In this document: piece after piece, positions 35,911-45,219 of the stretch
How the letters are laid out: each line of letters begins with the position of its first letter
Numbering within the stretch: the stretch's first letter is position 1
Origin: an uncultured Gemmatimonadota bacterium
GTDB lineage: Bacteria; Gemmatimonadota; Gemmatimonadetes; Palauibacterales; Palauibacteraceae
Length of the DNA stretch: 64,000 nt
Assembly: GCA_913043255.1 (NCBI GenBank)
Contig: CAJWLK010000004.1
Coordinates: 124,001 to 188,000, forward strand
Reading direction: 5' to 3'
Made by a program: the position numbers and the translations under genes
The notes under the pieces: model-generated
Database searches by the model: none
What the model saw: only the letters and a program-made list of their open reading frames with translations
What the model was told of the DNA's origin: nothing

Positions 35911-36208
35911 CGTTGAAAATCGGCTCCCCAACAAGCCGTCAACGAAAATATCAGTTGATTAGGGGTCGTGAGACGCCGTTTCTCACTTCTGAGGATGACT
36001 TACCGGCGTAGGCCGGCATTCGACTCGCGAGGTACGCGCGGTATGTCGATTCCCAGCCGAAACCGGTTTTTGGCCCCTTGGATTTTGTCGCAGCCCGGCT
36101 GCTTCGGGCATGGAGAGTAGGATATTTGTCGCCCGATTAGAACTCGGGCATACACAAACTGGTGCTTGTCGCTAGTTGATCACTGGGTTGAGGGAACGAG
36201 GGAAGGGC
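35911..36208 (+). other. Long nrdJ leader region with three hairpins, no gene
   Basis: This 298-base stretch holds no convincing coding sequence. A bulged hairpin lies at 35911-35944 (CGTTGA with TCAACG enclosing CGGCT/AGCCG). Two short related hairpins follow, GCCCG/CGGGC at 36093-36109 and GCCCGA/TCGGGC at 36131-36149, each preceded by TTTGTCG and followed by AT. I looked for a cobalamin riboswitch, expected for a B12-dependent reductase, and did not find its conserved core. A ribosome site, GGAAGGG, closes the region before the ATG of nrdJ. Confidence 0.5.
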
Positions 36209-38836
36209 ATGAATCCACCAGACGTAGCGGTTCAAGGAAAGGTGTCGAGCAAGGCTGGTGTGGGGTTGGGAACCGATGCGAACACGGTGGAACTGCCTGA
36301 ACCCAAACTTACTGATAACGCAAGAATCGTTCTGGAGCGAAGGTACCTCAAGAAGGATGAAGAGGGACAGCCGGTTGAGGAACCTATTGATCTCTTCTGG
36401 AGGGTTGCTTGGGAGATTGCCAAGGCGGATCAACTCTACGGCGTTTCGGATGAAGCAGTAAAAGAGACGGCAATCCAGTTCTACAAGTTGATGGCCGAGG
36501 GCGTGTTCGAACCCAATAGCCCGACCCTCATGAATGCAGGAAGACCCTTGGGCCAACTCTCCGCCTGCTTCGTACTTCCCGTGCCAGATAGCCTCGCTGG
36601 TATCTACGAGACACTCCGAGACATGGCGCTCATTCATCAGAGTGGCGGTGGTACCGGATTTGGCTTTAGTCGACTACGCCCCAGTGGTGACGTCGTAAAG
36701 TCAACCATGGGTGTTGCGAGTGGTCCTGTCAGCTTTATGGAGGTCTACGACGCCTCGACTGAGGCAGTGAAACAGGGAGGCACACGTCGTGGAGCCAACA
36801 TGGGTATTCTCCGTGTTGACCACCCGGATATTCTTGGGTTTATCGACTGTAAGGCCGATAAGAACAAGATCACCAACTTCAACATATCGGTTGGTGTAAC
36901 GGACGCCTTTATGAAGGCGCTTAAGAATGGTGAAGATTATAACTTACTTAACCCACGCACCGGTGACCCGATAGGCGAGCTTAACGCGGAGGCCGTGTTC
37001 TCAAGTGTTATCGAAGGAGCGTGGCGTAATGGTGAGCCTGGAGTCTACTTCATAGATGAGGCAAATCGTTACAATCCGGTACCGCACCTTGGCAGTTATG
37101 AGGCGACCAACCCATGCGGCGAGCAGCCATTGCTCGCCTACGATGTTTGTAACCTTGGCTCAATTAACGTCGGGGCCTTCGTCAATCAAGAAGGAACTGT
37201 CGACTGGGATGGGCTCGGAACTTCTGTCCACGAAGCCACGCATTTTCTCGACAATGTCATCGATGCTAATAGGTATCCGCTAGAAAAGATTGATGACCTG
37301 TCAAAGCGAATTCGCCGAGTTGGATTGGGTGTGATGGGTTGGGCAGATCTTCTAGTTAAGATTGGGGAACCGTATGGCTCTCCTCGGTCGATCGAGCTGG
37401 GACGAGAAGTGATGTACTTCGTGGATGAACAGTCTAAAGTGGAGTCGGAACGATTGGCTTCCGAGCGAGGTGTGTTTCCTGAGTGGGAGCAGTCGATCTG
37501 GGGACCAGATTCCACTTGTGCCAGGAACGATGATGGTGATCGGATTAGACCGGAACGCCGCTTGAGGAACTGCAATGTGACCACGGTTGCTCCAACGGGG
37601 ACGATTTCGATCATTGCCGGTTGCTCAAGCGGAATCGAACCGCTGTTCGCAGTAGCGTTTATGCGAAATCAAGCTGGCGTGCTGATGCCGGACGTGAATC
37701 CGGATTTCGTGCGCCGTGCGGAGGAAGGGGGTTGGTGCTCGGATGAGCTGATGAAGCGAATCGCAGATGAGGGCCATATCCACTTCGATGAAGTGCCGGG
37801 GGACGTACAGGGGATCTTCGTCACGGCGCACGATGTTACACCTGAACAACACATTCGAATGCAGGCAGCCTTCCAAGAACACACAGACTCGGCAATATCG
37901 AAGACGTGCAATTTTCCCTCATCCGCGACCGAAGAAGATGTCCGAAAAATCTACGACCTTGCTCATGAACTCAAATGCAAGGGGGTGACGGTTTATCGGG
38001 ATGGTTCGCGTGACGAACAGGTATTGTCGACTGGAGAGACAGCTAAAGAAGTACAAAGACAGACGGAACAAAGTGGTTCGACTGTTTCACTTGAAGACGA
38101 GATTCTCGAAGCAGTCGAAACAGATTCTACGTTTGCGGATGATATGGCGGAGACCTTGGCTCGACTCGCCGCAATCGAAGCACAAAACCAAGAGCTGGAA
38201 CAAGACAATAAGAAACTTGAGACGACAGTAGAGGAAGGGAAGCGGCGGATTGCGGAACTTGAAGGCGCACGGATGCGGCGGGTCGGTAAGCGGCAGCGAC
38301 CTCGTGTGCTACGGGGACATACAAGGCAGATTGAGTCACCTCTTGGGCAGATGTATGTGACTATTAATGAGGATGAACAAGGTCGTCCATTCGAAGTTTT
38401 CGTATCACTAGGCAAAACTGGCGGTTCCGCTATGGCCGATGCTGAGGCCATTGGCCGATTGTGCTCCCTGGCTCTGCGATCAGGGATCACGCTTAAAGAT
38501 GTCCATAAGCAACTACGCGGGATCTCTTCGGATCGCTCTGTTGGGCTCGGTCCTAGTAAAGTCCTGTCCGGTCCAGACGCCATCGCCCAGGTGATAGAAA
38601 AATATCTGGACGATAAGGATGGAATCCAGCAAGATCTTGCAATACAAGAGGTTAGCAAAGCAAAAAAGAAAAACGCGAATGGTGGTGTACGTACGGCAGG
38701 GCGCCCTGTTATTGAACGGTATCAAGAGTCTGCGGCACGGTTATTTATAGGAGTGTGTCCGGAATGCGGTAGTAGCATGGCTTTTGAAGAAGGCTGTGCA
38801 AAATGCTACGCCTGCGGTCATAGCGAGTGCGGATGA
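36209..38836 (+). CDS. nrdJ: Adenosylcobalamin-dependent (class II) ribonucleoside-diphosphate reductase
   Basis: Makes deoxyribonucleotides using vitamin B12 as radical source, so the cell needs cobalamin. The ATG at 36209 follows GGAAGGG at good spacing and is preferred to an upstream TTG at 36176. The active-site barrel shows LSACFVLPVPDS, SGGGTGFGFSRLRP, GGTRRGANMGIL, NPCGEQPLLAYDVCNLGSIN and NVTTVAPTGTISIIAGCSSGIEP. After the barrel come a charged coiled coil (about residues 650-690), a TSCPD-like domain (FEVFVSLGKTGGSAMADAEA) and a terminal zinc ribbon (CPECGSSM, CAKCYACG). It is 875 residues. NrdR-like and DnaA-like boxes lie upstream. Confidence 0.95.
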   Translation: MNPPDVAVQGKVSSKAGVGLGTDANTVELPEPKLTDNARIVLERRYLKKDEEGQPVEEPIDLFWRVAWEIAKADQLYGVSDEAVKETAIQFYKLMAEGVFEPNSPTLMNAGRPLGQLSACFVLPVPDSLAGIYETLRDMALIHQSGGGTGFGFSRLRPSGDVVKSTMGVASGPVSFMEVYDASTEAVKQGGTRRGANMGILRVDHPDILGFIDCKADKNKITNFNISVGVTDAFMKALKNGEDYNLLNPRTGDPIGELNAEAVFSSVIEGAWRNGEPGVYFIDEANRYNPVPHLGSYEATNPCGEQPLLAYDVCNLGSINVGAFVNQEGTVDWDGLGTSVHEATHFLDNVIDANRYPLEKIDDLSKRIRRVGLGVMGWADLLVKIGEPYGSPRSIELGREVMYFVDEQSKVESERLASERGVFPEWEQSIWGPDSTCARNDDGDRIRPERRLRNCNVTTVAPTGTISIIAGCSSGIEPLFAVAFMRNQAGVLMPDVNPDFVRRAEEGGWCSDELMKRIADEGHIHFDEVPGDVQGIFVTAHDVTPEQHIRMQAAFQEHTDSAISKTCNFPSSATEEDVRKIYDLAHELKCKGVTVYRDGSRDEQVLSTGETAKEVQRQTEQSGSTVSLEDEILEAVETDSTFADDMAETLARLAAIEAQNQELEQDNKKLETTVEEGKRRIAELEGARMRRVGKRQRPRVLRGHTRQIESPLGQMYVTINEDEQGRPFEVFVSLGKTGGSAMADAEAIGRLCSLALRSGITLKDVHKQLRGISSDRSVGLGPSKVLSGPDAIAQVIEKYLDDKDGIQQDLAIQEVSKAKKKNANGGVRTAGRPVIERYQESAARLFIGVCPECGSSMAFEEGCAKCYACGHSECG

Positions 38837-38903
38837 AGAAAGCCGTCTAATAGAGAATTCCTTTTTTCATTGTACTTGGATGTGCTCGGTGAACAATTGG
38901 TTG

Positions 38904-38930
38904 AGCCTCGACCATCTGGTTGAGGCTTTC
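38904..38930 (+). terminator. Intrinsic terminator after nrdJ
   Basis: AGCCTCGACC (38904-38913) pairs with GGTTGAGGCT (38918-38927) through ten base pairs, one of them G-T, around a four-base loop, and is followed by a short T-rich tail TTCTCGT. It lies 68 bases after the nrdJ stop and before ispG. The weak T-run makes efficiency uncertain. Confidence 0.65.
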
Positions 38931-39031
38931 TCGTATCTATGCCAGATAGGACCTAGTTTCCAGAACGGTTAGTGGTGGGGCCATCGCAATATCGTTTATG
39001 CGCACCCGACGCAACGTGTGCTGACCATGAC

Positions 39032-40282
39032 ATGGATTTAGGAGCAGAGACGCACTTGAACCCTCGCGCGTGGAAGAGACGAAGCACCACGACAGTGACT
39101 GTTGGGGAAGTTCTAATCGGCAGTGCTCACCCGATAGTCATTCAATCGATGACAAATACCGATACAGCGGATGTTGAAGCCACCGCAAATCAGGTTGAAG
39201 AGTTGTGGGCTGCAGGATCTGAACTTGTCCGACTCACCGTAAACACATCGGCGGCGGCGGATGCGGTTCCTCGTATCGCTGATGCTTTGGCTACACGAAA
39301 TGTTGAAGTTCCACTTATCGGAGATTTCCACTTCAACGGTCATATTCTTCTTCCAGGGCACCCCGATTGTGCAAAGACGTTAGCGAAATACCGAATCAAT
39401 CCTGGCAACGTTGGAAAGAAGACTTGGGACGAACATTTTGCGACCATTGTTCGCTGTGCCATCGAACATGAGAAAACGATACGTATAGGGGTTAATTGGG
39501 GTTCGTTAGATCAAGCTCTACTCACGCGTATGATGGACGACAATGCGAGTCTCGCCCAACCGTTGGACGCGCACTCCGTCATGCTGGCGGCGATTGTCGA
39601 AAGTGCTCTCTCATCAGCAGCTGTGGCCGAAGAGATTGGTCTTGGACGCGATCGAATTGTTTTGAGTGCAAAGGTGTCTAGGGTTCCAGATCTTGTACGA
39701 GTCTACCGAGAACTTGCAAGCCGGTGCGAATATCCGCTCCACCTCGGTCTTACTGAGGCTGGGATGGGCCGTAAGGGTACGGTAGCCTCTAGCTCTGGGT
39801 TGTCGATCCTACTTAGCGAAGGTATAGGTGACACAATTCGCGTCTCGCTCACACCGGAGCCAGGTGCAGATCGTGCAGAAGAGGTGCGAGTAGCTCAGCA
39901 AATTCTTCAGTCACTGGAACTCCGCAGTTTCAAACCACAGGTAACGGCATGCCCTGGATGTGGACGAACAACAAGCACTTTTTTTCAAGAACTCGCGCTT
40001 GATGTGGAGCGCCATATTACTGACCGGTTAGTTCACTGGAGCGAACAGTATCCGGGGGTCGAAGAACTTTCGGTGGCGGTTATGGGGTGTGTCGTCAACG
40101 GGCCGGGTGAATCCAAACATGCCGATATTGGTATATCACTCCCAGGGGCGTCTGAAGCGCCCAGCGCTCCAGTGTATGTCGATGGTGAACACCACACCAC
40201 GCTTCGTGGGGACGGAATAGTTGAGAAGTTCTTAACAATTCTCGATGACTATGTGTCGCTTCGCTTTGGTGGGTCCCACTGA
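39032..40282 (+). CDS. ispG: 4-hydroxy-3-methylbut-2-enyl diphosphate synthase
   Basis: Fe-S enzyme of the MEP isoprenoid pathway that converts MEcPP to HMBPP. The N-terminal barrel begins with [30 protein letters not shown] split over its first strands, and includes [10 protein letters not shown] and RINPGNVG. The [4Fe-4S] domain has CPGCGRTTS and [20 protein letters not shown], supplying the cysteines and the NGPGE motif. The ATG at 39032 is used; an open frame from a GTG at 38972 adds 20 unlikely residues. At 416 residues it has family length. It is convergent with rpsU, and presence of ispG means isoprenoids are made by the MEP route. Confidence 0.92.
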   Translation: MDLGAETHLNPRAWKRRSTTTVTVGEVLIGSAHPIVIQSMTNTDTADVEATANQVEELWAAGSELVRLTVNTSAAADAVPRIADALATRNVEVPLIGDFHFNGHILLPGHPDCAKTLAKYRINPGNVGKKTWDEHFATIVRCAIEHEKTIRIGVNWGSLDQALLTRMMDDNASLAQPLDAHSVMLAAIVESALSSAAVAEEIGLGRDRIVLSAKVSRVPDLVRVYRELASRCEYPLHLGLTEAGMGRKGTVASSSGLSILLSEGIGDTIRVSLTPEPGADRAEEVRVAQQILQSLELRSFKPQVTACPGCGRTTSTFFQELALDVERHITDRLVHWSEQYPGVEELSVAVMGCVVNGPGESKHADIGISLPGASEAPSAPVYVDGEHHTTLRGDGIVEKFLTILDDYVSLRFGGSH

Positions 40283-40332
40283 CTCACACAATTTATGAGA
40301 TCGGTGGCCGCGGATTTTTTAGGTGGGAAACC

Positions 40333-40533
40333 TCATCGGCGTGATTGTTGCCGCCGCCGTCGTCGCCGTCGTCGCCGCTCAGCCGCCTTCATCTTTCGAC
40401 GTCTTGCCTCGCTAGGCTTTTCATAGAATCGATGTTTTTTAACATCACGAAAGATGCCGGCCCGTTGTACTTTTCGCCGAAACTTTCGGAGTGCACGATC
40501 TAGCTGTTCATTGTCGCGTAACGTGTACTGCAA
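40333..40533 (-). CDS. rpsU: 30S ribosomal protein S21
   Basis: Small basic protein of the 30S subunit involved in translation initiation. The N-terminal half matches S21 (LRDNEQLDRALRKFRRKVQRAG, GIFRDVKKHRFYEKPSEARRRK by segments), and the C-terminus is a long arginine tail typical of the family. It starts with TTG, supported by a strong AGGAGG seven to ten bases upstream. A good promoter, TTGACT and TAAACT with 18-base spacing, lies just before it. It stands alone and diverges from the gene at 40836. Confidence 0.95.
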   Translation of the reverse strand: MQYTLRDNEQLDRALRKFRRKVQRAGIFRDVKKHRFYEKPSEARRRKMKAAERRRRRRRRRQQSRR

Positions 40534-40565
40534 AGAACTTCCTCCTCGTTAATTATGGTGGCTTA

Positions 40566-40595
40566 AGTTTACTGAAGGCGGGTTCATTGAGTCAA
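40566..40595 (-). promoter_or_regulatory. Sigma-70-type promoter for rpsU
   Basis: On the minus strand TTGACT (40595-40590) and TAAACT (40571-40566) are separated by 18 bases, matching five of six and four of six consensus positions. The transcript would start near 40558, giving a leader of about 25 bases that includes the AGGAGG before the TTG start. Confidence 0.65.
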
Positions 40596-40689
40596 ACTCA
40601 TTGGGAAAACGGCAATTTCAGTCCGGCAGCTTTTCCCTCGCCGTAAGAGCCATTGGACTGATTTTTTAAGCTTAAGGATGCACTAGGGT

Positions 40690-40719
40690 TTGCATTTTTG
40701 GTAATGCTGGCTCTATAGT
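40690..40719 (+). promoter_or_regulatory. Sigma-70-type promoter upstream of a structured leader
   Basis: TTGCAT (40690-40695) and TATAGT (40714-40719) are 18 bases apart, so transcription should begin near 40726, ahead of the hairpin at 40737 and the gene at 40836. An 11-base direct repeat AAGCTTAAGGA occurs at 40668-40678 and 40728-40738; the first copy is part of a perfect TTAAGCTTAA palindrome. Both could be regulator sites flanking the promoter. Confidence 0.55.
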
Positions 40720-40736
40720 GGGTGCGGAAGCTTAAG

Positions 40737-40801
40737 GACCGTGTGGCTTGTGGAAAGGGATTGGGGAGATTGTCCATCCTTCCAGCGACACGGTCTTTTT
40801 T
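40737..40801 (+). terminator. Large terminator-like hairpin: attenuator or small RNA 3' end
   Basis: GACCGTGT (40737-40744) pairs with ACACGGTC (40788-40795) and is followed at once by six T (40796-40801). Inside, TGGAAAGGGAT can pair with ATCCTTCCA, so most of the 59 bases fold. With the promoter at 40690 the product would be a ~75-base RNA. Readthrough would express the gene at 40836. It is not SRP RNA, 6S RNA or tmRNA by their known cores. Confidence 0.65.
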
Positions 40802-40835
40802 AGTCTCTAGGTCCCAGATGTAAGGAGACTGACGT

Positions 40836-41159
40836 ATGCCGTTTGCCATTTCGACCGAAGGGTCCTTCGAAGTTGGAGGGCACTCTTATTCAATCCCCAA
40901 TGAGTTCTCTGCCCGAGAGGTCTACAGCTACCGACGACTGCTAGAGCCGATCCCTGATATTCCGGGGGGAACAAGCCTCAACGACGAACAGCGTGCACAG
41001 CAACGCGCATACTTTCTCCGTCGAGCCGCTGCCTGTATCATCCCGGGCTTACAAGTGAAATCATTGGAGGGGCTCAAACTCGGTCAGCTGAAGACCATAC
41101 ACGAGTGGATAGTAGCCCACCGACCTGACCTTTCGGAGACCGCTCAGTTCCCTGCGTAG
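40836..41159 (+). CDS. Small soluble protein of unknown function
   Basis: A 107-residue protein that I cannot place in a family. The ATG has AAGGAG at good spacing. The sequence opens with two short strands (GSFEVGGHSYSIPNEF), then becomes helical (REVYSYRRLLEPIPD, DEQRAQQRAYFLRRAAACIIPGL), loosely like phage tail-assembly chaperones, but no phage gene is near and I do not press this. It lies behind a promoter and terminator-like hairpin and 31 bases before the ruined pyruvate kinase gene, so it may once have been co-transcribed with pyk. Confidence 0.65.
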   Translation: MPFAISTEGSFEVGGHSYSIPNEFSAREVYSYRRLLEPIPDIPGGTSLNDEQRAQQRAYFLRRAAACIIPGLQVKSLEGLKLGQLKTIHEWIVAHRPDLSETAQFPA

Positions 41160-41190
41160 CGATTGCGGCCTCCCCTGATTTGGGCCGTGG

Positions 41191-41407
41191 ATGAGCGCTG
41201 GTTTTCGTAGGGCAAAAATTGTAAGTGCGATCGGTCCGGCCACATGGGAACCGGAGGTTTTCCATCAGATGGTCGAGGTCGAGATGGATGCGGTCCGCCT
41301 TAATCTCTTCCACACTTCGAATGACCGTGCAGCGATTCGTGATCACTGCGAAAGTCCCCTTTTACGTCGCTGGGGCAATAAACATGATGCACATCGAGGA
41401 ATTCTGA
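41191..41407 (+). pseudogene. pyk: Remnant of a pyruvate kinase gene: first and last codons only
   Basis: The frame from ATG 41191 reads FRRAKIVSAIGPATWEP, then MVEVEMDAVRLNL, which is the start of pyruvate kinase (typically RRTKIVxTIGPAS ... AGMDVARLNFSH). From about 41340 the frame shifts by one, and a second reading, VITAKVPFYVAGAINMMHIE, ends at a TGA at 41407; this matches the C-terminal tail of the same enzyme (VVTAGVPxxVxGTTNMM). About 400 internal codons, including the catalytic barrel, are gone. It cannot encode a working enzyme. Whether another pyk exists in the genome is not visible here. Confidence 0.85.
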
Positions 41408-41436
41408 TGTGCTATCTAGCGCGCTGATTTCAACTC

Positions 41437-42213
41437 GTGCGAGTTCGCTTCCTCGGAACTGGAACTTCCTTTGGAGTCCCGGTGATCGGCTGCAAATGTC
41501 CGGTGTGTAGGTCGGACGATCTACGAGATCAACGAACTCGCCATTCACTTATCATAGAATCAGGCGGAACTCGATTGCTCGTTGATACCCCCCCCGAATT
41601 GCGACTACAACTTGTTAAGGAAGGGATAGATTCTATTGATGCGGTGTTTCTATCTCATGAACATGCGGATCATACCCACGGCCTTGATGACCTACGCATT
41701 TTTTCAGGAGGTGGTAGAGAACCTCTCCCATTCTATGTGGCCCAGGAATTTGAGAAGGAACTCAAACAGCGATTCGACTATATTTGGGGTGAGGGAGAGC
41801 AGACTCAACCGGGATCAGTGGTTCCGGATCTCGATATGATTACGTTTGTCGACGGTGAGCCAATTTCGCCTGCTGGGTTTGAGGTGATCCCTATCGCTTT
41901 TCCACACGGAGTGTACCGGAGTTACGGTTTTCGTGCAGGGGCACTCGGTGTGATAATTGATGGAAAGAGTGTCACACCTGATGCTGCTAAGATGTTATCC
42001 GGCATAGAGGTTTTGATCATTAATGCGTTGTGGTTTGGCGATCCACACCCGGGCCATTTTTCGATCGAAGAGGCTGTGAAAGTCGGTCGTCGGCTTGGAG
42101 CGTCCCGAACTTATCTGACACATATCGCACATCGCGCGACTCATGTGGAAATTGAAGCAGGCGTCCCGAGCGGTGTATCTCCAGCATATGATGGCTTGGT
42201 CATTGACCTGTGA
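41437..42213 (+). CDS. PhnP-like MBL-fold phosphodiesterase
   Basis: Cytoplasmic metallo-beta-lactamase-fold hydrolase. It starts [20 protein letters not shown], and the Cys pair plus GTGTS are typical of the PhnP/phosphoribosyl cyclic phosphodiesterase branch. The zinc motif is [15 protein letters not shown], with later ligands [11 protein letters not shown] and LTHIAHR. No phosphonate genes are nearby, so a general cyclic phosphodiesterase or lipoate-related role remains open. The GTG start has no strong ribosome site, and the stop overlaps the lepA start (GTGA), so it is translationally coupled to lepA. Confidence 0.85.
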   Translation: MRVRFLGTGTSFGVPVIGCKCPVCRSDDLRDQRTRHSLIIESGGTRLLVDTPPELRLQLVKEGIDSIDAVFLSHEHADHTHGLDDLRIFSGGGREPLPFYVAQEFEKELKQRFDYIWGEGEQTQPGSVVPDLDMITFVDGEPISPAGFEVIPIAFPHGVYRSYGFRAGALGVIIDGKSVTPDAAKMLSGIEVLIINALWFGDPHPGHFSIEEAVKVGRRLGASRTYLTHIAHRATHVEIEAGVPSGVSPAYDGLVIDL

Positions 42214-44012
42214 ATACCGCTCAGATCCGTAATTTCTCGATTATTGCTCACATCGACCATGGTAAATCGACCCTCGCCGATCGCCTTCTTGAGCGAACTG
42301 GTGCGGTCGATTCTCGCAAAATGAAGGCACAGATCCTCGACTCGATGGATCTGGAGCGTGAGCGTGGTATCACGATCAAACTCAATGCGATTCGGATGAC
42401 GTACCGTGCCGATAGCGGTCCCGACTATCAACTCAATCTAATTGACACGCCAGGACACGTTGATTTCACATATGAGGTTAGTCGTAGTCTCGCGGCGTGT
42501 GAAGGTGCGCTCCTGGTTGTCGATGCGACCCAAGGTATTGAGGCGCAGACAATAGCAAATTTATTTCTCGCGATTTCGGCGAACCTCAAAGTTGTCCCGA
42601 TCATTAATAAAATTGACCTGCCTGCAGCTGATCCTGACCGGGTTGCGGAAGAGTTGGGTGACTTGCTTGAGAGTGATCCGTCTGAGGCTATCTACACGTC
42701 CGCTAAAGAGGGTGTGGGTATCGATGACGTTTTGCGGGCAGTGGTCGATCGTATCCCAGCCCCGACGGGTGTTCCAGACGGTCCACTGCGCGCACTCATC
42801 TTCGACTCACATTACGACCGATACCGAGGGGCAACACCGATGATTCGAGTTGTTGACGGTGAGGTTCGAAAAGGGATGCGGATTGGATTCGGTCGCCACG
42901 ATGCCGTTTACGAAGTGGATGAGGTTGGTTTCATGCAGTTAGGATTGAAGCCAGCCAAGGTGTTAAGAAGTGGCGAAGTCGGATACCTGACAGCGCAGAT
43001 CAAAAAGGTAGGACATACTAGGGTTGGGGACACTCTCCTAGATGCAGAGTGCCGTGCAGGAGAGGTTTTACCGGGTTACCAAGATGCGAAACCGATGGTA
43101 TTTGCCGGTCTTTATCCCACAGACTCTGACCAGTTTGAAGAGCTTCGTGATGCGCTAGAGAAATTGCAGCTGAATGACGCCAGTTTACACTATGAGCCAG
43201 AGACATCTACTGCTCTTGGTTTCGGGTTTCGCTGTGGCTTCCTCGGACTACTTCATATGGAGATCATTCAGGAACGACTCGAACGAGAATTCGATCTTGA
43301 TCTGGTTACGACGCTTCCAAATGTGGAATACCAGGTCACTCTAACGAATGATGAAGAACTCCACCTTGAAAATCCATCGAAGATGCCAGATAGGGGACAC
43401 ATAGCTGAAGTGCGGGAACCGTTCGTGCGCATTCGAACCGTGAGTCCGGCCGATTACATTGGAGCTATACAGAAATTGTGTCACGATCGACGTGGCGAGT
43501 ATGTGAATATGAAATACTTGGATCCGCAGAGAGTCGAGATAGTGTACTCGATTCCGCTCGCCGAGATCGTTCTCGACTTCTATGACAAGCTGAAGTCGGT
43601 TTCACGGGGTTACGCATCACTAGACTACGAAATTTCTGGCTATGAACCGTCTGATCTCGTCAAACTGGATGTTCTTCTTAATGGTGATCCAGTTGATGCG
43701 CTGAGCGTGATTGTTCACCGCGATCGGTCATATGAGTTCGGACAAAAAGTCGCGAGAAGACTCAAGGAACTCATCCCTCGTCAACTATTTGATGTGGCTA
43801 TTCAAGCAGCAATTGGTAGGGATGTGATCGCTCGTACGACCGTCAAAGCGCTTCGGAAAAATGTGACGGCAAAATGTTACGGTGGGGATATCACTCGAAA
43901 ACGGAAACTCCTCGAGCGCCAAAAAGAGGGGAAACGGCGAATGAAACAGGTGGGTAGCGTGGATATCCCACAGGAGGCTTTTCTCGCAGTCTTACAGGTA
44001 GGGGATGAATAG
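42210..44012 (+). CDS. lepA: Elongation factor 4 (LepA)
   Basis: Ribosomal GTPase that moves stalled ribosomes back and helps 30S assembly. G motifs are [20 protein letters not shown] (G1), RGITIK (G2), DTPGHVDF (G3), NKIDLP (G4) and TSAKEG (G5). EF-G-like domains follow, then the LepA C-terminal domain ending with [19 protein letters not shown] and [10 protein letters not shown]. Its 600 residues are standard. It begins with GTG in a GTGA overlap. The 202-base gap after it shows no clear terminator. Confidence 0.96.
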   Translation: MNTAQIRNFSIIAHIDHGKSTLADRLLERTGAVDSRKMKAQILDSMDLERERGITIKLNAIRMTYRADSGPDYQLNLIDTPGHVDFTYEVSRSLAACEGALLVVDATQGIEAQTIANLFLAISANLKVVPIINKIDLPAADPDRVAEELGDLLESDPSEAIYTSAKEGVGIDDVLRAVVDRIPAPTGVPDGPLRALIFDSHYDRYRGATPMIRVVDGEVRKGMRIGFGRHDAVYEVDEVGFMQLGLKPAKVLRSGEVGYLTAQIKKVGHTRVGDTLLDAECRAGEVLPGYQDAKPMVFAGLYPTDSDQFEELRDALEKLQLNDASLHYEPETSTALGFGFRCGFLGLLHMEIIQERLEREFDLDLVTTLPNVEYQVTLTNDEELHLENPSKMPDRGHIAEVREPFVRIRTVSPADYIGAIQKLCHDRRGEYVNMKYLDPQRVEIVYSIPLAEIVLDFYDKLKSVSRGYASLDYEISGYEPSDLVKLDVLLNGDPVDALSVIVHRDRSYEFGQKVARRLKELIPRQLFDVAIQAAIGRDVIARTTVKALRKNVTAKCYGGDITRKRKLLERQKEGKRRMKQVGSVDIPQEAFLAVLQVGDE

Positions 44013-44214
44013 TTCGCGATCGGTACAACGGGGGAATCCAATTGAAGTCCTGGTTGGAAGGGAAATTTCGTAAGCCCTAGTTAGCCCTATTTTGATTGAA
44101 ATCTTGAACGCAAACGAATTGTGATCGAAGACGTATTAGGATTTTGATCAGAGGATAGGAGGGTGGCTGAGGCTGCGCTCGGAGATCTAATACTCGGTAG
44201 TTGTTGAGGTGTCC

Positions 44215-45207
44215 ATGGAGGGAAACCACTACATCCTCGGTGTGGATATCGGAGGCACATCGATTAGCGTTGGGGCTGTTCCTACGGGGGGTGGTCCTGT
44301 GATAGGGATGCGCTCTATGCCTACTGATGCGCATGAGGGTGGAGAATTTGTTTTCAACCGGATCGTGAATATGGTTCGCGATATCCTTACTGATGAGGCA
44401 CACCGCGAACATTTTCGTCAAGAAGATGTTATCGGTATAGGGCTTGGGTCACCCGGTCCTCTGGATCGCCGAATGGGCGTGGTGTTCGAGACGATCAACT
44501 TAGGTTGGTCTAACTTCCCTCTCCGCGACGAGATTGCTGAAAAGCTGGGTTTAGAGGCTGAACTCGACAACGATGCAAACGCTGCAACACTCGGGGAATG
44601 GTGGCAGGGCGCAGCACGAGGGTTTGATCACGTTCTTGGGGTCACCATAGGGACAGGTATTGGTGGCGGAATCGTTCTCGCTGGCGAGGTCTACCATGGG
44701 GCTTCGGATGTCGCTGCTGAGTTTGGTCACATGACGATTGACTCGGCGGGACGAAAATGTGGGTGTGGTAACCATGGTTGCCTGGAGGCATATGCCTCAG
44801 GTCCCGCCATCGCCGCACGGGCAGTTGAAGGGATCGAGGCTGGTGCAACGAGTCTCATGTTGGGAATGGTTCATGGTGACCTGAAGTTGATTACCGCAGA
44901 AAAGGTCTTTGAGGCGATCATCGCAGGTGATAGATACGCGAATGAAGTTATGCTTGAGACCGCGAGATTGTTGGGAGTTGGACTGGCAAATTTGATCAAC
45001 ATTCTCAACCCGGGAATCGTTGTATTGTCAGGTGGGGTGACACGAGCAGGTGACCATCTTCTGGTCCCGTTGCGAAAAGAGATTGAACAGCGTGCATTCG
45101 TGAGAGCATCCGAATCATGCCGGGTGTGCATAGGCGAGTTAGGTGATATGGCTGGGGTCATCGGTGCAGCTGCGATCTTCCATATCGCTCGACTTGGTCC
45201 TCTCTAG
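44215..45207 (+). CDS. ROK-family sugar kinase (glucokinase-like)
   Basis: ATP-dependent sugar kinase of the ROK family, 330 residues. It begins with YILGVDIGGTSISVGAV (ATP site), then GIGLGSPGPLD, LDNDANAATLGEWWQGAARG (catalytic Asp), TIGTGIGGGIVL and the zinc motif CGCGNHGCLEAYASG with its three Cys. Glucose or N-acetyl-amino sugar is the likely substrate. The ATG at 44215 follows GAGG at good spacing; a GTG six bases earlier is less likely. It leads a tight run with the PfkB kinase (12-base gap), two STAS proteins and a penicillin acylase. Confidence 0.88.
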   Translation: MEGNHYILGVDIGGTSISVGAVPTGGGPVIGMRSMPTDAHEGGEFVFNRIVNMVRDILTDEAHREHFRQEDVIGIGLGSPGPLDRRMGVVFETINLGWSNFPLRDEIAEKLGLEAELDNDANAATLGEWWQGAARGFDHVLGVTIGTGIGGGIVLAGEVYHGASDVAAEFGHMTIDSAGRKCGCGNHGCLEAYASGPAIAARAVEGIEAGATSLMLGMVHGDLKLITAEKVFEAIIAGDRYANEVMLETARLLGVGLANLINILNPGIVVLSGGVTRAGDHLLVPLRKEIEQRAFVRASESCRVCIGELGDMAGVIGAAAIFHIARLGPL

Positions 45208-45219
45208 GCACCCGTTACT

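Noticed and set aside
35911-36208. Cobalamin riboswitch before nrdJ
   Set aside because: The conserved B12 box and surrounding core are absent, although hairpins are present.
35649-36208. Replication origin suggested by DnaA-like boxes and A+T-rich DNA
   Set aside because: Only two variant boxes, no dnaA, dnaN or similar genes nearby; control of nrdJ explains them better.
37993-38658. 221-codon open frame on the minus strand inside nrdJ
   Set aside because: It is a mirror of the coiled-coil and TSCPD-coding part of nrdJ; the translation is Ser-rich low-complexity sequence.
40737-40801. SRP (4.5S) RNA or 6S RNA
   Set aside because: The SRP tetraloop core GGAAG with its conserved neighbours and the 6S open bubble are not present.
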